Assembly: GCA_002454045.1 (NCBI GenBank)
Contig: DKID01000037.1
Location: forward strand, 1 to 59,625
Direction: 5' to 3'
Origin: Nitrospina sp. UBA6727
GTDB taxonomy: Bacteria; Nitrospinota; Nitrospinia; Nitrospinales; VA-1
Length of the DNA: 59,625 bases
Shown: positions 37,421 to 45,779 of the stretch, piece by piece
Layout of the letters: each line of letters starts with the position of its first letter
Position numbering within the stretch: the stretch's first letter is position 1
Notes under the pieces: generated by a model
Told to the model about the DNA's origin: nothing
Database searches by the model: none
What the model saw: only the letters and a program-made list of their open reading frames with translations
Made by a program: the position numbers and the translations under genes

Positions 37421-38611
37421 ATGGCTAAAGAAAAATTTATTCGCAACAAACCACATATAAACGTCGGAACCATCGGTCACGTCGACCACGGCAAGACGAC
37501 CCTTACCGCGGCGATTACGGAGGTTCTAGCCAAGAAGGGGTTGGCGGATTTTGTTCCCTTCGACCAGATTGACAAAGCGCCCGAAGAAAAAGAGCGCGGC
37601 ATCACGATTGCGATTTCCCACGTCGAATACAACACCGAAAATCGCCACTACGCGCATGTCGACTGCCCCGGGCACGCCGACTACGTCAAGAACATGATTA
37701 CCGGCGCGGCGCAAATGGACGGCGCGGTCCTGGTCATCTCCGCCAACGACGGCCCCATGCCGCAAACCAGAGAGCACATCCTTTTGGCGCGGCAGGTGGG
37801 AGTGCCCAAGATCGTCGTGTTCATGAACAAATGCGACATGGTGGACGACCCCGAACTTCTCGACCTGGTTGAACTGGAAGTGCGGGAACTACTGAGCAAG
37901 TACGAATTCCCCGGCGACGATGTTCCCGTCATCCGCGGCAGCGCGTTGCAGGCGTTGGAAAATCCGGAGGACGACGGAAAAACAAAATGCATCTGGGATT
38001 TGATGGCAGCCCTCGACGATTATTTTCCCGTTCCCGACCGCCCCATCGACAAACCGTTCCTGATGCCGATCGAAGACATCTTCAGTATTTCCGGGCGCGG
38101 CACCGTTGCGACCGGGCGTGTTGAGGCGGGGGTCATCAAAGTCGGCGAAGAAGTGGAAATTGTCGGGTTCAAGCCCACCACGAAAACCACCGCCACCGGC
38201 GTGGAAATGTTCCGCAAACTTCTCGACGAAGGACGCGCCGGCGAAAATGTTGGCATCCTGTTGCGCGGCACCAAGCGGGAAGAAATTGAACGCGGGCAAG
38301 TTTTAGCCAAGCCAGGGTCCATCACCCCACACGCCAAGTTCAAAGCCGAAGTTTATATTTTGACGAAGGACGAAGGCGGAAGACACACCCCGTTCTTCAA
38401 CGGTTATCGCCCGCAATTTTATTTCCGGACAACGGACGTAACCGGCGTCGCAAGTTTGCCGTCGGGCGTCGAGATGGTCATGCCCGGGGATAACGTCGCG
38501 ATGGAAGTAACACTCATCACACCCGTGGCAATGGACAAAGAACTCCGCTTTGCTATTCGAGAAGGAGGTCGCACAGTAGGCGCCGGAGTCGTCGGCGAGG
38601 TCGTTGAGTGA
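37421..38611 (+). CDS. tuf: elongation factor Tu
   Basis: 396-aa GTPase that delivers aminoacyl-tRNA to the ribosome. G1 GHVDHGKT (about 19-26), G3 DCPGHADYVKNMITGAAQMDG and G4 NKCDMVDD are intact; domains II and III are full. Standard length. This is the only tuf in the window; the second copy often found downstream of tRNA-Thr near secE is absent there. The stop TGA overlaps the rpsJ start codon (GTGA), joining the str and S10 operons directly. Confidence 0.98.
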   Translation: MAKEKFIRNKPHINVGTIGHVDHGKTTLTAAITEVLAKKGLADFVPFDQIDKAPEEKERGITIAISHVEYNTENRHYAHVDCPGHADYVKNMITGAAQMDGAVLVISANDGPMPQTREHILLARQVGVPKIVVFMNKCDMVDDPELLDLVELEVRELLSKYEFPGDDVPVIRGSALQALENPEDDGKTKCIWDLMAALDDYFPVPDRPIDKPFLMPIEDIFSISGRGTVATGRVEAGVIKVGEEVEIVGFKPTTKTTATGVEMFRKLLDEGRAGENVGILLRGTKREEIERGQVLAKPGSITPHAKFKAEVYILTKDEGGRHTPFFNGYRPQFYFRTTDVTGVASLPSGVEMVMPGDNVAMEVTLITPVAMDKELRFAIREGGRTVGAGVVGEVVE

Positions 38612-38916
38612 GCGATCAGAAAATAAAAATCAAACTCAAGGCTTACGACCACAAACTGTTAGATCGGTCAGTCGGCGAGATTGTCGAAACCACCCGGCGC
38701 ACGGGAGCCAAGTTGGTCGGCCCCATTCCCCTGCCCACCACGAAGAACAAATGGACGGTTTTGCGTTCCCCCCACGTGGACAAAAAATCCCGTGAGCAGT
38801 TTGAAATCCGCACGCATAAACGCATCCTCGAAATCCTTGAACCCACTCCGCAAACCGTAGACGCGCTGATGAAGTTAGACCTATCGGAAGGCGTCGACAT
38901 CGAGATTAAACTGTAG
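38608..38916 (+). CDS. rpsJ: 30S ribosomal protein S10
   Basis: 102-aa S10 (NusE), a 30S head protein and also a component of NusG/NusB antitermination. KIKIKLKAYDHKLLDRSVGE and the loop region KLVGPIPLPTTKNKWTVLRS are intact. It starts at GTG 38608, whose GTGA overlaps the tuf stop; the alternative would remove conserved residues. First gene of the S10 operon. Confidence 0.96.
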   Translation: MSDQKIKIKLKAYDHKLLDRSVGEIVETTRRTGAKLVGPIPLPTTKNKWTVLRSPHVDKKSREQFEIRTHKRILEILEPTPQTVDALMKLDLSEGVDIEIKL

Positions 38917-38927
38917 CGTAAAAAAAC

Positions 38928-39548
38928 ATGAGCGTGTTAATCGGAAAAAAAATGGGCATGACGCAGGTTTATACGGACAAGGGAAATTGCGTCCCCGTCA
39001 CCGTCATTCAAGTGGAACGCTGCGTTCCAGTGTTGAAGCGGACAGAGGAAAAAGACGGATACCAAGCCCTCATGCTGGCGTACGGAAACCGCAAGCCGAA
39101 GCATACCAACAAACCCGCGCAAGGGTTTTATGACAAACACAAGATAGCGCCCGCGAAAATCCTCAGAGAGTTCAGAGGGCAAGACGTGGACGACGACGCC
39201 CTAGGCAAGCCGCTTACGGTAGACGTTTTCAGCGCCGGCGACTTAGTAGAAGTAGTTGGAGTCAGCAAGGGGCGAGGGTTCGCCGGAGTGTTCAAGCGGT
39301 TCAACTTTGGCGGCGCGCCCGCGTCCCACGGCCATCACGAAAGTTATCGCGGCACGGGTTCAATCGGCATGCACACTTTTCCGGGGCGAGTGTTGAAAGG
39401 CATGGGCATGCCGGGACGGATGGGCGGCAATAACGTCCACGTAAAAAACTTGCAAGTGGTTCGGGTGGACACGGAGAAAAATGTGTTGCTGCTCAAAGGC
39501 GCAGTCCCCGGAGCCAACGGCGGACTCGTCAATATATTTAAATCTTAA
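38928..39548 (+). CDS. rplC: 50S ribosomal protein L3
   Basis: 206-aa L3, an early 50S assembly protein whose extension reaches the peptidyl-transferase centre. The N-terminus is SVLIGKKMGMTQVYTDKG. The extended loop region includes RFNFGGAPASHGHHESYRGT and MPGRMGGNNVHVKNL; the methylated Gln of E. coli L3 is not conserved as such in the histidine-rich loop. ATG 38928 lies 11 bp after rpsJ. Confidence 0.96.
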   Translation: MSVLIGKKMGMTQVYTDKGNCVPVTVIQVERCVPVLKRTEEKDGYQALMLAYGNRKPKHTNKPAQGFYDKHKIAPAKILREFRGQDVDDDALGKPLTVDVFSAGDLVEVVGVSKGRGFAGVFKRFNFGGAPASHGHHESYRGTGSIGMHTFPGRVLKGMGMPGRMGGNNVHVKNLQVVRVDTEKNVLLLKGAVPGANGGLVNIFKS

Positions 39549-39567
39549 AGAACGAAGCATCGCCGTC

Positions 39568-40194
39568 ATGCCAGAACTAAATATCGTCAACAGCAAAAAT
39601 AAAAAAGTGGGAACGGTAGAGGCGCCCCAAAATATTTTTGAAGTACATTGCCGCGACGAACTAGTACAGAGGTACGTGACCATGCAATTCGCGGCGCGCC
39701 GCGGCGGCAACGCGGCGACCAAGCAGAACAAGGGGGAACTGCACGGCACCGGCGCCAAACCGTGGCGGCAGAAAGGGACGGGACGCGCCCGAGCGGGGAA
39801 CACCCGGTCGCCGATTTGGCGCGGCGGTATGACCGTCTTCGGACCCGGCCCGAGAAGTTATGCGTTTCGCCTTTCTAAAAAATCCAAAAAGACCGCGCTC
39901 AAAGCGGTGTTGACCGACCGACTGCAAGCGCAGAATTTCACGGTGGTGGACTCGTTGAATCTCGCGAATCCCAAAACCAAAGAAGCCGTGGCTTTGCTGG
40001 TCAATCTCGGTTTGCCGACGAAAACACTTTTTATCGTTGCAGAAAAAACCGCCAACTTGCAACTGGCAGTTCGTAACCTGCCGCAGACGGATGTGTTGTT
40101 GGTTGATGGGCTCAACGTTTTCGACATTCTAGTTCACGAGAAAATTGTTTGTACTCCCGCGGCGCTAAAAAAAATTGAGGAGCGGTTGAGTTAA
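39568..40194 (+). CDS. rplD: 50S ribosomal protein L4
   Basis: 208-aa L4, which lines the exit tunnel with its extended loop and in some bacteria regulates the S10 operon. Loop sequence KGELHGTGAKPWRQKGTGRA (about 55-74) and RSPIWRGGMTVFGPGPRSY are diagnostic. I chose ATG 39568 because MPELNIVNSKNKKVG aligns with the family; the frame is open upstream inside rplC. The last base of its TAA is the first base of the rplW ATG. Confidence 0.95.
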   Translation: MPELNIVNSKNKKVGTVEAPQNIFEVHCRDELVQRYVTMQFAARRGGNAATKQNKGELHGTGAKPWRQKGTGRARAGNTRSPIWRGGMTVFGPGPRSYAFRLSKKSKKTALKAVLTDRLQAQNFTVVDSLNLANPKTKEAVALLVNLGLPTKTLFIVAEKTANLQLAVRNLPQTDVLLVDGLNVFDILVHEKIVCTPAALKKIEERLS

Positions 40195-40481
40195 TGGATT
40201 TGCATCAAGTTATCGAGAAACCGTTGGTCACCGAAAAAGGCACGGACATGCTCGCCGAAGGAAATTGGGTCCTGTTCCGCGTGAACGCCGCGGCCAACAA
40301 AATACAGATTCGCGGCGCGGTGCAAAAAATTTTCAACGTGAAAGTCCTCCGCGTCAACACCCAGATTGTGCACGGCAAGCGGCGGCGGTTTGGCAAGAGC
40401 GTGGGGCAGTTGAAAACGTGGAAGAAGGCGATGGTCCAATTAGCGGAAGGCGAGAAGATTGAAATTTTTGAGGGAGTGTAA
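40194..40481 (+). CDS. rplW: 50S ribosomal protein L23
   Basis: 95-aa L23 at the tunnel exit, docking site for trigger factor and SRP. MDLHQVIEKPLVTEKGTDML and VQKIFNVKVLRVNTQIVHGK are conserved family segments. Trigger factor, its partner, is encoded at 13.6 kb. Overlaps rplD by one base (TAATG), implying translational coupling. Confidence 0.96.
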   Translation: MDLHQVIEKPLVTEKGTDMLAEGNWVLFRVNAAANKIQIRGAVQKIFNVKVLRVNTQIVHGKRRRFGKSVGQLKTWKKAMVQLAEGEKIEIFEGV

Positions 40482-40487
40482 GTAGCA

Positions 40488-41318
40488 ATGCCCATCAGGA
40501 AATTAAGGCCCCGTTCCCCCGGCACTCGGTTCCAAACCGTTTCCGGTTTCGACGAGATTACGAAATCAACTCCAGAAAAAAGTCTGCTCGTCTCCATCGC
40601 GCGGAAAGGCGGACGCAACAACAATGGCCGCATCACCAGTCGCCGTCGCGGCGGCGGACATCGCAAACAATATCGGGTCATCGACTTCAAGCGGCGGAAA
40701 GACAGCGTTCCCGCGAAAGTCGTCGGCGTTGAATACGACCCGAATCGTAGCGCGCGCATCGCCCTCCTGTCCTACGCAGACGGGGAGAAACGTTACATCA
40801 TCGCCCCCGGCAAATTGAATGTTGGCGACGTGTTGATGTCGGGCGAGAACGCAGAAGTCCGCATCGGCAATTGTCTCCTTCTCAAAGATATTCCCGAAGG
40901 CACGCTGATACACAACGTGGAGATGCGCCCCGGCAAAGGCGCGCAGATTGCGCGGAGCGCCGGCAGCGGAGTTCAGTTGATGGCGAAAGAAGGCAACTAC
41001 GTGACGCTCAAACTTAAGTCGGGAGAAGTTCGGTTGATTCATAAAAATTGTCGCGCGACGATTGGCACCGTCGGCAACACCGACCATGAAAATATTTCCA
41101 TCGGCAAAGCCGGGCGCACGAGATGGAAGGGAATCCGTCCCCGGGTTCGCGCGGTGGCGATGAACCCGGTGGATCATCCTATGGGCGGCGGCGAGGGCCG
41201 ATCTTCGGGCGGGCGGCATCCGTGTAGTCCATGGGGGCAGATTGCGAAAGGATTAAAAACCCGCAAGGTTAAAAAATTATCGAATCAATTTATTCTTAGT
41301 CGCAGGAAGAAAAAGTAA
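40488..41318 (+). CDS. rplB: 50S ribosomal protein L2
   Basis: 276-aa L2, a primary 23S rRNA binder required for subunit joining and peptidyl transfer. The C-terminal hallmark NPVDHPMGGGEGRSSGGRHP contains the conserved histidine (E. coli His229). N-terminal RKLRPRSPGTRFQTVSGF is standard. Normal length; 6 bp after rplW. Confidence 0.97.
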   Translation: MPIRKLRPRSPGTRFQTVSGFDEITKSTPEKSLLVSIARKGGRNNNGRITSRRRGGGHRKQYRVIDFKRRKDSVPAKVVGVEYDPNRSARIALLSYADGEKRYIIAPGKLNVGDVLMSGENAEVRIGNCLLLKDIPEGTLIHNVEMRPGKGAQIARSAGSGVQLMAKEGNYVTLKLKSGEVRLIHKNCRATIGTVGNTDHENISIGKAGRTRWKGIRPRVRAVAMNPVDHPMGGGEGRSSGGRHPCSPWGQIAKGLKTRKVKKLSNQFILSRRKKK

Positions 41319-41341
41319 AGGCATCTCTAAAAGGTTTTGGC

Positions 41342-41623
41342 ATGGCTCGGTCATTAAAAAAAGGTCCGTTCGTCGATTCGCATTTGATGAAAAAAATCGA
41401 AGATCTGAATCGGAGGAATGAAAAGAAGATGTGCAAGACTTGGTCGCGTCGGTCAACCATCACGCCGGATTTTGTCGGCCATACCGTGTCCGTGCACAAC
41501 GGTAAAAAATTCTTTCCGATTTTTATATCGGAGAACATGGTGGGACATAAGTTAGGCGAATTTTCTCCTACGCGCACATTCAGGTCGCACGGGGGCAGAA
41601 CTAAAAAAGCAGTGACCAAGTAA
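41342..41623 (+). CDS. rpsS: 30S ribosomal protein S19
   Basis: 93-aa S19 of the 30S head, contacting S13 and the A-site finger. MARSLKKGPFVDSHLMKKIE and VGHKLGEFSPTRTFRSHGG are the family signatures. Full length, ATG 41342, in the conserved rplB-rpsS-rplV order. Confidence 0.97.
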   Translation: MARSLKKGPFVDSHLMKKIEDLNRRNEKKMCKTWSRRSTITPDFVGHTVSVHNGKKFFPIFISENMVGHKLGEFSPTRTFRSHGGRTKKAVTK

Positions 41624-41641
41624 GATTTGAACGGGAGCATT

Positions 41642-41983
41642 ATGGAAGTCAAGGCTCGTCTCAAGCACACGCGGACGGCGCCGCGCAAGGCGCGGTTAGT
41701 CGCGGATTTGATTCGCGGGAAGAACGTGAACGATGCGATTCACATCCTCACATTTACCCGCAAGCGCGCGGCGGGGACTTTTCAAAAATTGCTAAAATCC
41801 GCCATCGCCAACGCGGAGGAAAACCATAAAGTTCTTGACGTAGATGACCTCGTCGTGAAGAGCGTCCGAGTGGATGAAGGAGTAACTTGGAAACGAAACA
41901 TGCCGCGGGCAAGGGGAACGTCAACGATGATTCAAAAGAAGACCAGTCACATCACTTTGATGCTGGAAGAAAAAGAATCGTGA
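41642..41983 (+). CDS. rplV: 50S ribosomal protein L22
   Basis: 113-aa L22, whose beta-hairpin lines the exit tunnel. ARLKHTRTAPRKARLVADLI at the N-terminus and RNMPRARGTSTMIQKKTSHI in the hairpin are typical. ATG 41642 is preceded by GGGAG; the TTG at 41627 would add five residues and was rejected. It lies 18 bp after rpsS. Confidence 0.95.
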   Translation: MEVKARLKHTRTAPRKARLVADLIRGKNVNDAIHILTFTRKRAAGTFQKLLKSAIANAEENHKVLDVDDLVVKSVRVDEGVTWKRNMPRARGTSTMIQKKTSHITLMLEEKES

Positions 41984-41995
41984 GGAGATAAAACC

Positions 41996-42679
41996 GTGGG
42001 GCAAAAAGTTCATCCTTATGGATTTAGGTTGGGATACAACAAAACTTGGACGTCAAACTGGTACGCCAAGAAAGGATATTCGGAGCAGTTGATTGAGGAT
42101 ATGATTCTGCGCAAACATATTCTCAAGACGTTGGCTCACGCGGGAATTTCCAAGGTGGAGATTGAGAGCTCGGCGAACCGCGTGCGGATCAATATCCATA
42201 CCGCGCGCCCGGGAATCATCATCGGGAAAAAAGGACTTGAAGTCGACCGGCTGAAAGAAGAGTTGCAGAAAGTCACGTCCGGGAAGCAAGTTAATCTCAA
42301 CATCAAAGAGGTGCGCCGCGCCGAGTTGGACGCGAATTTGATCGCGCAGAACATCGCCCTGCAATTGGAAAAAAGAGTTTCGTTCCGCCGAGCAATGAAA
42401 AAGAGCGTCGTCTCGGCGCTGCGGTTCGGAGCGAAGGGAATCAAAATCCGCGTGTCGGGTCGACTAGGCGGCGCGGAAATCGCCCGCAGCGAATGGTGTC
42501 GGGAAGGCAGAGTTCCCTTGCACACTTTGCGGGCAGACATTGATTACGGCACCGCGATCTCCCACACCACTTTCGGAATTATCGGGGTGAAGGCGTGGGT
42601 TTACAAAGGCGACATCCTCCCCGTCAAGAAAGTTGAAAAGTCGCCGGAGTTTGACGGAAAGGGAAAAGCCCCCGCCTGA
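41996..42679 (+). CDS. rpsC: 30S ribosomal protein S3
   Basis: 227-aa S3, part of the mRNA entry channel helicase. It has the KH domain (NRVRINIHTARPGIIIGKKG, about 62-81) and the C-terminal domain with VSGRLGGAEIARSEWCREGR. GTG 41996 follows GGAGATAAAACC. Slightly acidic/lysine C-terminal tail. The start gives GQKVHPYGFRLGYNKTW, the universal N-terminus. Confidence 0.97.
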   Translation: MGQKVHPYGFRLGYNKTWTSNWYAKKGYSEQLIEDMILRKHILKTLAHAGISKVEIESSANRVRINIHTARPGIIIGKKGLEVDRLKEELQKVTSGKQVNLNIKEVRRAELDANLIAQNIALQLEKRVSFRRAMKKSVVSALRFGAKGIKIRVSGRLGGAEIARSEWCREGRVPLHTLRADIDYGTAISHTTFGIIGVKAWVYKGDILPVKKVEKSPEFDGKGKAPA

Positions 42680-42741
42680 TTGCGGTTAGATTTAAGTTTG
42701 AGTTTGTCGGCAAGTCATAATGTTTTAGGAGACCGCGCATC

Positions 42742-43155
42742 ATGTTGATGCCGAAAAGAGTCAAGTATAGAAAGCGGCATAAGGGAAGGATGCGCGGCGT
42801 GGCTTACCGCGGCGGTTCCGTGGATTTTGGTACTTACGGTCTGCAAGCTTTAGAGTGTGGCCGTATCACGAATCGGCAGATTGAAGCCGCCCGTATCGCC
42901 ATGACTCGGCATGTCAAGCGCGGCGGGAAAATTTGGTTGCGGATTTTTCCCGACAAACCAGTTTCCAAAAAGCCGCTGGAAACGAGGATGGGCAAAGGCA
43001 AAGGCAATCCAGAATTTTGGGTCGCCGTCGTCAAACCCGGACGAATGCTTTACGAAATGGAGGGCGTGTCGGAAGAAGTTGCCAAAGAGGCGTTTCGCTT
43101 GGCGGCGCACAAGTTGTCCGTTTCCACCCGATTCGTCGTCAAGAACGCCAGTTGA
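42742..43155 (+). CDS. rplP: 50S ribosomal protein L16
   Basis: 137-aa L16 of the tRNA A-site region of the 50S. MLMPKRVKYRKRHKGRMRGV, then KRGGKIWLRIFPDKPVSKKP, are diagnostic; the arginine hydroxylated in E. coli lies in the conserved ETRMGKGKG segment region. The 62-bp gap before it is the longest within the S10 part and includes TTTAGGAGACCG as ribosome-binding site. Confidence 0.96.
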   Translation: MLMPKRVKYRKRHKGRMRGVAYRGGSVDFGTYGLQALECGRITNRQIEAARIAMTRHVKRGGKIWLRIFPDKPVSKKPLETRMGKGKGNPEFWVAVVKPGRMLYEMEGVSEEVAKEAFRLAAHKLSVSTRFVVKNAS

Positions 43156-43174
43156 AAAAAGTGATGAACGCAAG

Positions 43175-43417
43175 ATGAAAGCCGAAGAAATTAGAAGTCT
43201 TTCCGAAAAAGAGCGGGAAGAAAAAATAGCCGACTTCAGCCAGGAAATATTTAACCTGAGATTCCAATTGGCGACGGGGAAAATAGAAAATCCCAGTCGG
43301 CTCCGGGGTCTGCGGAGAGACATTGCGCGGTTGAAAACTATCCAACGCGAAAACCGCGTTGCCGATGAAAACCCTGCAAAGCAAAGCGCGGAAAATAAAA
43401 CAGGTTCCGAAAAATAA
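43175..43417 (+). CDS. rpmC: 50S ribosomal protein L29
   Basis: 80-aa L29 near the tunnel exit, beside L23. The two-helix core KAEEIRSLSEKEREEKIADF and EIFNLRFQLATGKIENPSRL is standard. A 17-residue polar C-terminal extension (NPAKQSAENKTGSEK) makes it longer than the usual 60-70 aa. ATG 43175 was chosen by alignment; the open frame upstream runs inside rplP and is a shadow. Confidence 0.94.
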   Translation: MKAEEIRSLSEKEREEKIADFSQEIFNLRFQLATGKIENPSRLRGLRRDIARLKTIQRENRVADENPAKQSAENKTGSEK

Positions 43418-43432
43418 AGTCAAGAGGTCCGG

Positions 43433-43744
43433 GTGACGGGCCAGATTGTCGAACAGGAGCGGGAAAAAGTTTTGCAAAAAAAGACTACGAGAAAAACCAT
43501 GATGGGTCTTGTGATGAGTAACAAGATGGATAAAACCGTGGTCGTGAGAGTGGAGCGGAAATTCATTCACCCTAAATTCAAAAAGGTGGTGAAGAGTTCC
43601 CGCAAATACAGTGCTCACGACGAAAAGAATGAGTGCCGTCCCGGCGATTTCATCAGCATTCGCGAAACCCGACCATTGAGCAAAACCAAGTGCTGGCGTT
43701 TGGTCGAAATCATCAAGAAGGGGGAAGGGGTGGGAGCGTCATGA
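43433..43744 (+). CDS. rpsQ: 30S ribosomal protein S17
   Basis: 103-aa S17, a primary 16S rRNA binder of the 30S body. Core RKTMMGLVMSNKMDKTVVVR and YSAHDEKNECRPGDFISIRE is typical. The GTG start at 43433 gives about 17 residues before the core, a little longer than most; an internal ATG at 43499 would truncate the conserved strand. Its stop TGA overlaps the rplN ATG (ATGA). Confidence 0.93.
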   Translation: MTGQIVEQEREKVLQKKTTRKTMMGLVMSNKMDKTVVVRVERKFIHPKFKKVVKSSRKYSAHDEKNECRPGDFISIRETRPLSKTKCWRLVEIIKKGEGVGAS

Positions 43745-44109
43745 TTCAGTTGCGAACGGTTTTAGATGTGGCGGACAATTCGGGAGCCAAAGTAGTTCAG
43801 TGCATCAAGGTGCTTGGGGGTTCCCGCCGTCGTTATGCTCGGATTGGGGATGTCATCGTGGTCGCGGTCAAGGAGGTCGACCCGCAAAGCAATATCAAAA
43901 AAGGTGAAGTGAAAAAGGCGGTGGTGGTGCGAACCAAAAAAGAAATCCGTCGTTCAAACGGAACTTACATCAAGTTTGATAATAACTCCGCAGTCCTAAT
44001 CGGGGACACAAAAGAACCGGTGGGAACGCGCATCTTTGGTCCAGTGGGTCGCGAGTTGCGCGCCAAACGTTATATGAAAATTCTTTCGCTGGCACCAGAG
44101 GTGCTTTGA
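43741..44109 (+). CDS. rplN: 50S ribosomal protein L14
   Basis: 122-aa L14 at the subunit interface, also the target of silencing factor RsfS in other bacteria. MIQLRTVLDVADNSGAKVVQ and the signature GTRIFGPVGRELR are present. ATG 43741 overlaps the rpsQ stop by four bases, showing coupling; the frame is open further upstream only inside rpsQ. Confidence 0.97.
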   Translation: MIQLRTVLDVADNSGAKVVQCIKVLGGSRRRYARIGDVIVVAVKEVDPQSNIKKGEVKKAVVVRTKKEIRRSNGTYIKFDNNSAVLIGDTKEPVGTRIFGPVGRELRAKRYMKILSLAPEVL

Positions 44110-44110
44110 A

Positions 44111-44449
44111 ATGAAGAACGCCCCGCGCAAACTCCATCTGAAAAAAGACGACATCGTCCAAGTGATTTCCGGCAAGGAGAAAGGCAAGAAAGGCAAAGTG
44201 CTCGCCATATTCGCCGGGGAGCAGAGGGTGACCATCGAAAAACTCAACATGGTGAAACGCCACACGAAGGGCGATGGCAAGACGCGGCAGCCTGGGATTG
44301 TGGAGAAAGAAAGCAAGATTCACATTTCCAATGTTCTGCTGGTCAGCGACAAAGCGGGCAAAGGCGTGCGCACCAAAATGAAAAAGTTGGAAGACGGAAA
44401 ACGCGTCCGCGTTTGTGTGAAAACCGGCGACGTGCTGGACAGGGTGTAA
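44111..44449 (+). CDS. rplX: 50S ribosomal protein L24
   Basis: 112-aa L24, an assembly initiator protein with a KOW domain: KKDDIVQVISGKEKGKKGKV. The KDD and GKEKGKKG residues are characteristic. One base separates it from rplN and one base from rplE, so this stretch is tightly coupled. Confidence 0.97.
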   Translation: MKNAPRKLHLKKDDIVQVISGKEKGKKGKVLAIFAGEQRVTIEKLNMVKRHTKGDGKTRQPGIVEKESKIHISNVLLVSDKAGKGVRTKMKKLEDGKRVRVCVKTGDVLDRV

Positions 44450-44450
44450 C

Positions 44451-44990
44451 ATGCCGAATTTCAAACGAGCCTATTTTGAAAAGCATCAAGCCGCCATCCA
44501 AAAGGAATTGGGATTCAAGAACGTGATGCAGGTTCCAATGATGACGAAGATCACCGTCAACATGGGATTAGGCGAAGCGCTGCAAAACTCGAAATTGATT
44601 GAGTCTGGAATCGAACAAATGAAGGTGATCACCGGACAATTGCCCGTCGTCACCAAAGCCAAAAAATCTATTTCCAATTTTAAGTTGCGCGCGGGCGTGG
44701 CCATCGGACTAAAAGTAACGCTACGGGGAAACAGAATGTATGAGTTTTACGAGCGACTGGTATCGTTCGCGCTCCCCCGCGTCCGCGACTTCAGAGGCTT
44801 GCCTCCCAAGTCATTCGACGGGCGGGGGAATTATACGATTGGACTTAAAGAGCAATTAATTTTTCCTGAAATCAAATTCGACAAAGTTGAAAAAATCAAA
44901 GGAATGAATATCACGATTACCACCACGGCGCAAAATGACGAACAAGGCCGATGTTTGTTGACCCACATGGGGCTACCGATTAGAAAGTAA
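44451..44990 (+). CDS. rplE: 50S ribosomal protein L5
   Basis: 179-aa L5, which binds 5S rRNA and contacts P-site tRNA. Conserved KITVNMGLGEALQNSKLIES and RNMYEFYERLVSFALPRVRD-like segments (RGNRMYEFYERLVSF, RDFRGL) and GLKEQLIFPEI are visible. Standard length, 1 bp after rplX. Confidence 0.97.
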   Translation: MPNFKRAYFEKHQAAIQKELGFKNVMQVPMMTKITVNMGLGEALQNSKLIESGIEQMKVITGQLPVVTKAKKSISNFKLRAGVAIGLKVTLRGNRMYEFYERLVSFALPRVRDFRGLPPKSFDGRGNYTIGLKEQLIFPEIKFDKVEKIKGMNITITTTAQNDEQGRCLLTHMGLPIRK

Positions 44991-44996
44991 AAGCGT

Positions 44997-45182
44997 ATGG
45001 CAAAAAAATCACTCGTGGCAAAACAGAAGCAGCAACAGAAATTCAAAGTGCGCCAGTATAGTCGGTGTCAAGTCTGCGGCAGGCCGCGGGCGTTTCTCCG
45101 CAAGTTCGGGATATGCCGGATTTGTTTTAGGGAGAGAGCCTTGCGCGGCGAAATCCCCGGCGTCACCAAAGCAAGTTGGTAG
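44997..45182 (+). CDS. rpsN: 30S ribosomal protein S14, zinc-binding type Z
   Basis: 61-aa zinc form of S14 (Cys24, Cys27, Cys40, Cys43: CQVCGRP...CRIC), which binds the 30S head. This short type is the ancestral form, in contrast to the about 100-aa zinc-free form induced under zinc limitation in some bacteria. ATG 44997 is 6 bp after rplE. Confidence 0.96.
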   Translation: MAKKSLVAKQKQQQKFKVRQYSRCQVCGRPRAFLRKFGICRICFRERALRGEIPGVTKASW

Positions 45183-45221
45183 TTTCGTACAATTATTTTT
45201 TTGAAGGAGTTTCGTTTCGAT

Positions 45222-45614
45222 ATGATGACCGATCCCATCGCCGACCTGTTTACCCGCATCCGCAACGGGTTGATGGTCAGGCACACGCGGGTTGATGTCC
45301 CCGGTTCAAAAATGAAAGCGCGCATCGTGGAGATACTGCGGGAAGAAGGGTATATCAAAAATTTCCGTATCTACCACGATAACTTGCAAGGGATTATCCG
45401 GGTGTATCTGAAATACAAAGACGACCAATCAGTGATTCGCGGAATCAAGCGGGTCAGCAAACCCGGCCGACGAAACTATGTCAAACGTGACGAAATTCCC
45501 CGCGTGCTTAACGGACTGGGGCTTGCCATCCTGTCCACTTCTTCGGGAGTGATGGCCGACCACGAATGCAGAGAAAAAGGCATCGGCGGCGAAGTGCTCG
45601 GTCACGTTTGGTAA
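45222..45614 (+). CDS. rpsH: 30S ribosomal protein S8
   Basis: 130-aa S8, a primary 16S binder of the platform. MTDPIADLFTRIRNGLMVRH and the C-terminal GLAILSTSSGVMADHECREK are diagnostic. Two adjacent ATG codons (45222 and 45225) are possible; AAGGAG at 45204-45209 fits the first slightly better. TTG 45201 would add seven unconserved residues. A long 165-bp gap follows. Confidence 0.95.
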   Translation: MMTDPIADLFTRIRNGLMVRHTRVDVPGSKMKARIVEILREEGYIKNFRIYHDNLQGIIRVYLKYKDDQSVIRGIKRVSKPGRRNYVKRDEIPRVLNGLGLAILSTSSGVMADHECREKGIGGEVLGHVW

Positions 45615-45779
45615 AACCCCGCGGAACTTTTTTCGGCGGCGAACTTTTCCCCGCGGAAAAAAATATTTGATTGCAACCGACCACCGCCGTCGCGGTCATC
45701 GGTCGTGGAGTTCCGCGCAGAAAAAGTTGCGCAGAAAAAGTTGCGACGGCGAAACCTGAATTTTTTTTGGAAGAGTAAT
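45615..45779 (+). other. rpsH-rplF gap with an imperfect hairpin
   Basis: The longest gap of the spc operon. CCGACCACCGC (about 45677) and GCGGTCATCGG (about 45692) can pair over 11 positions with two mismatches around CGTC. The words ACCGCCGTCGCGGTCATC belong to the repeat family in minus orientation. A direct repeat GCAGAAAAAGTTGC occurs twice in a row at about 45717-45744. No gene seen. Confidence 0.55.
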
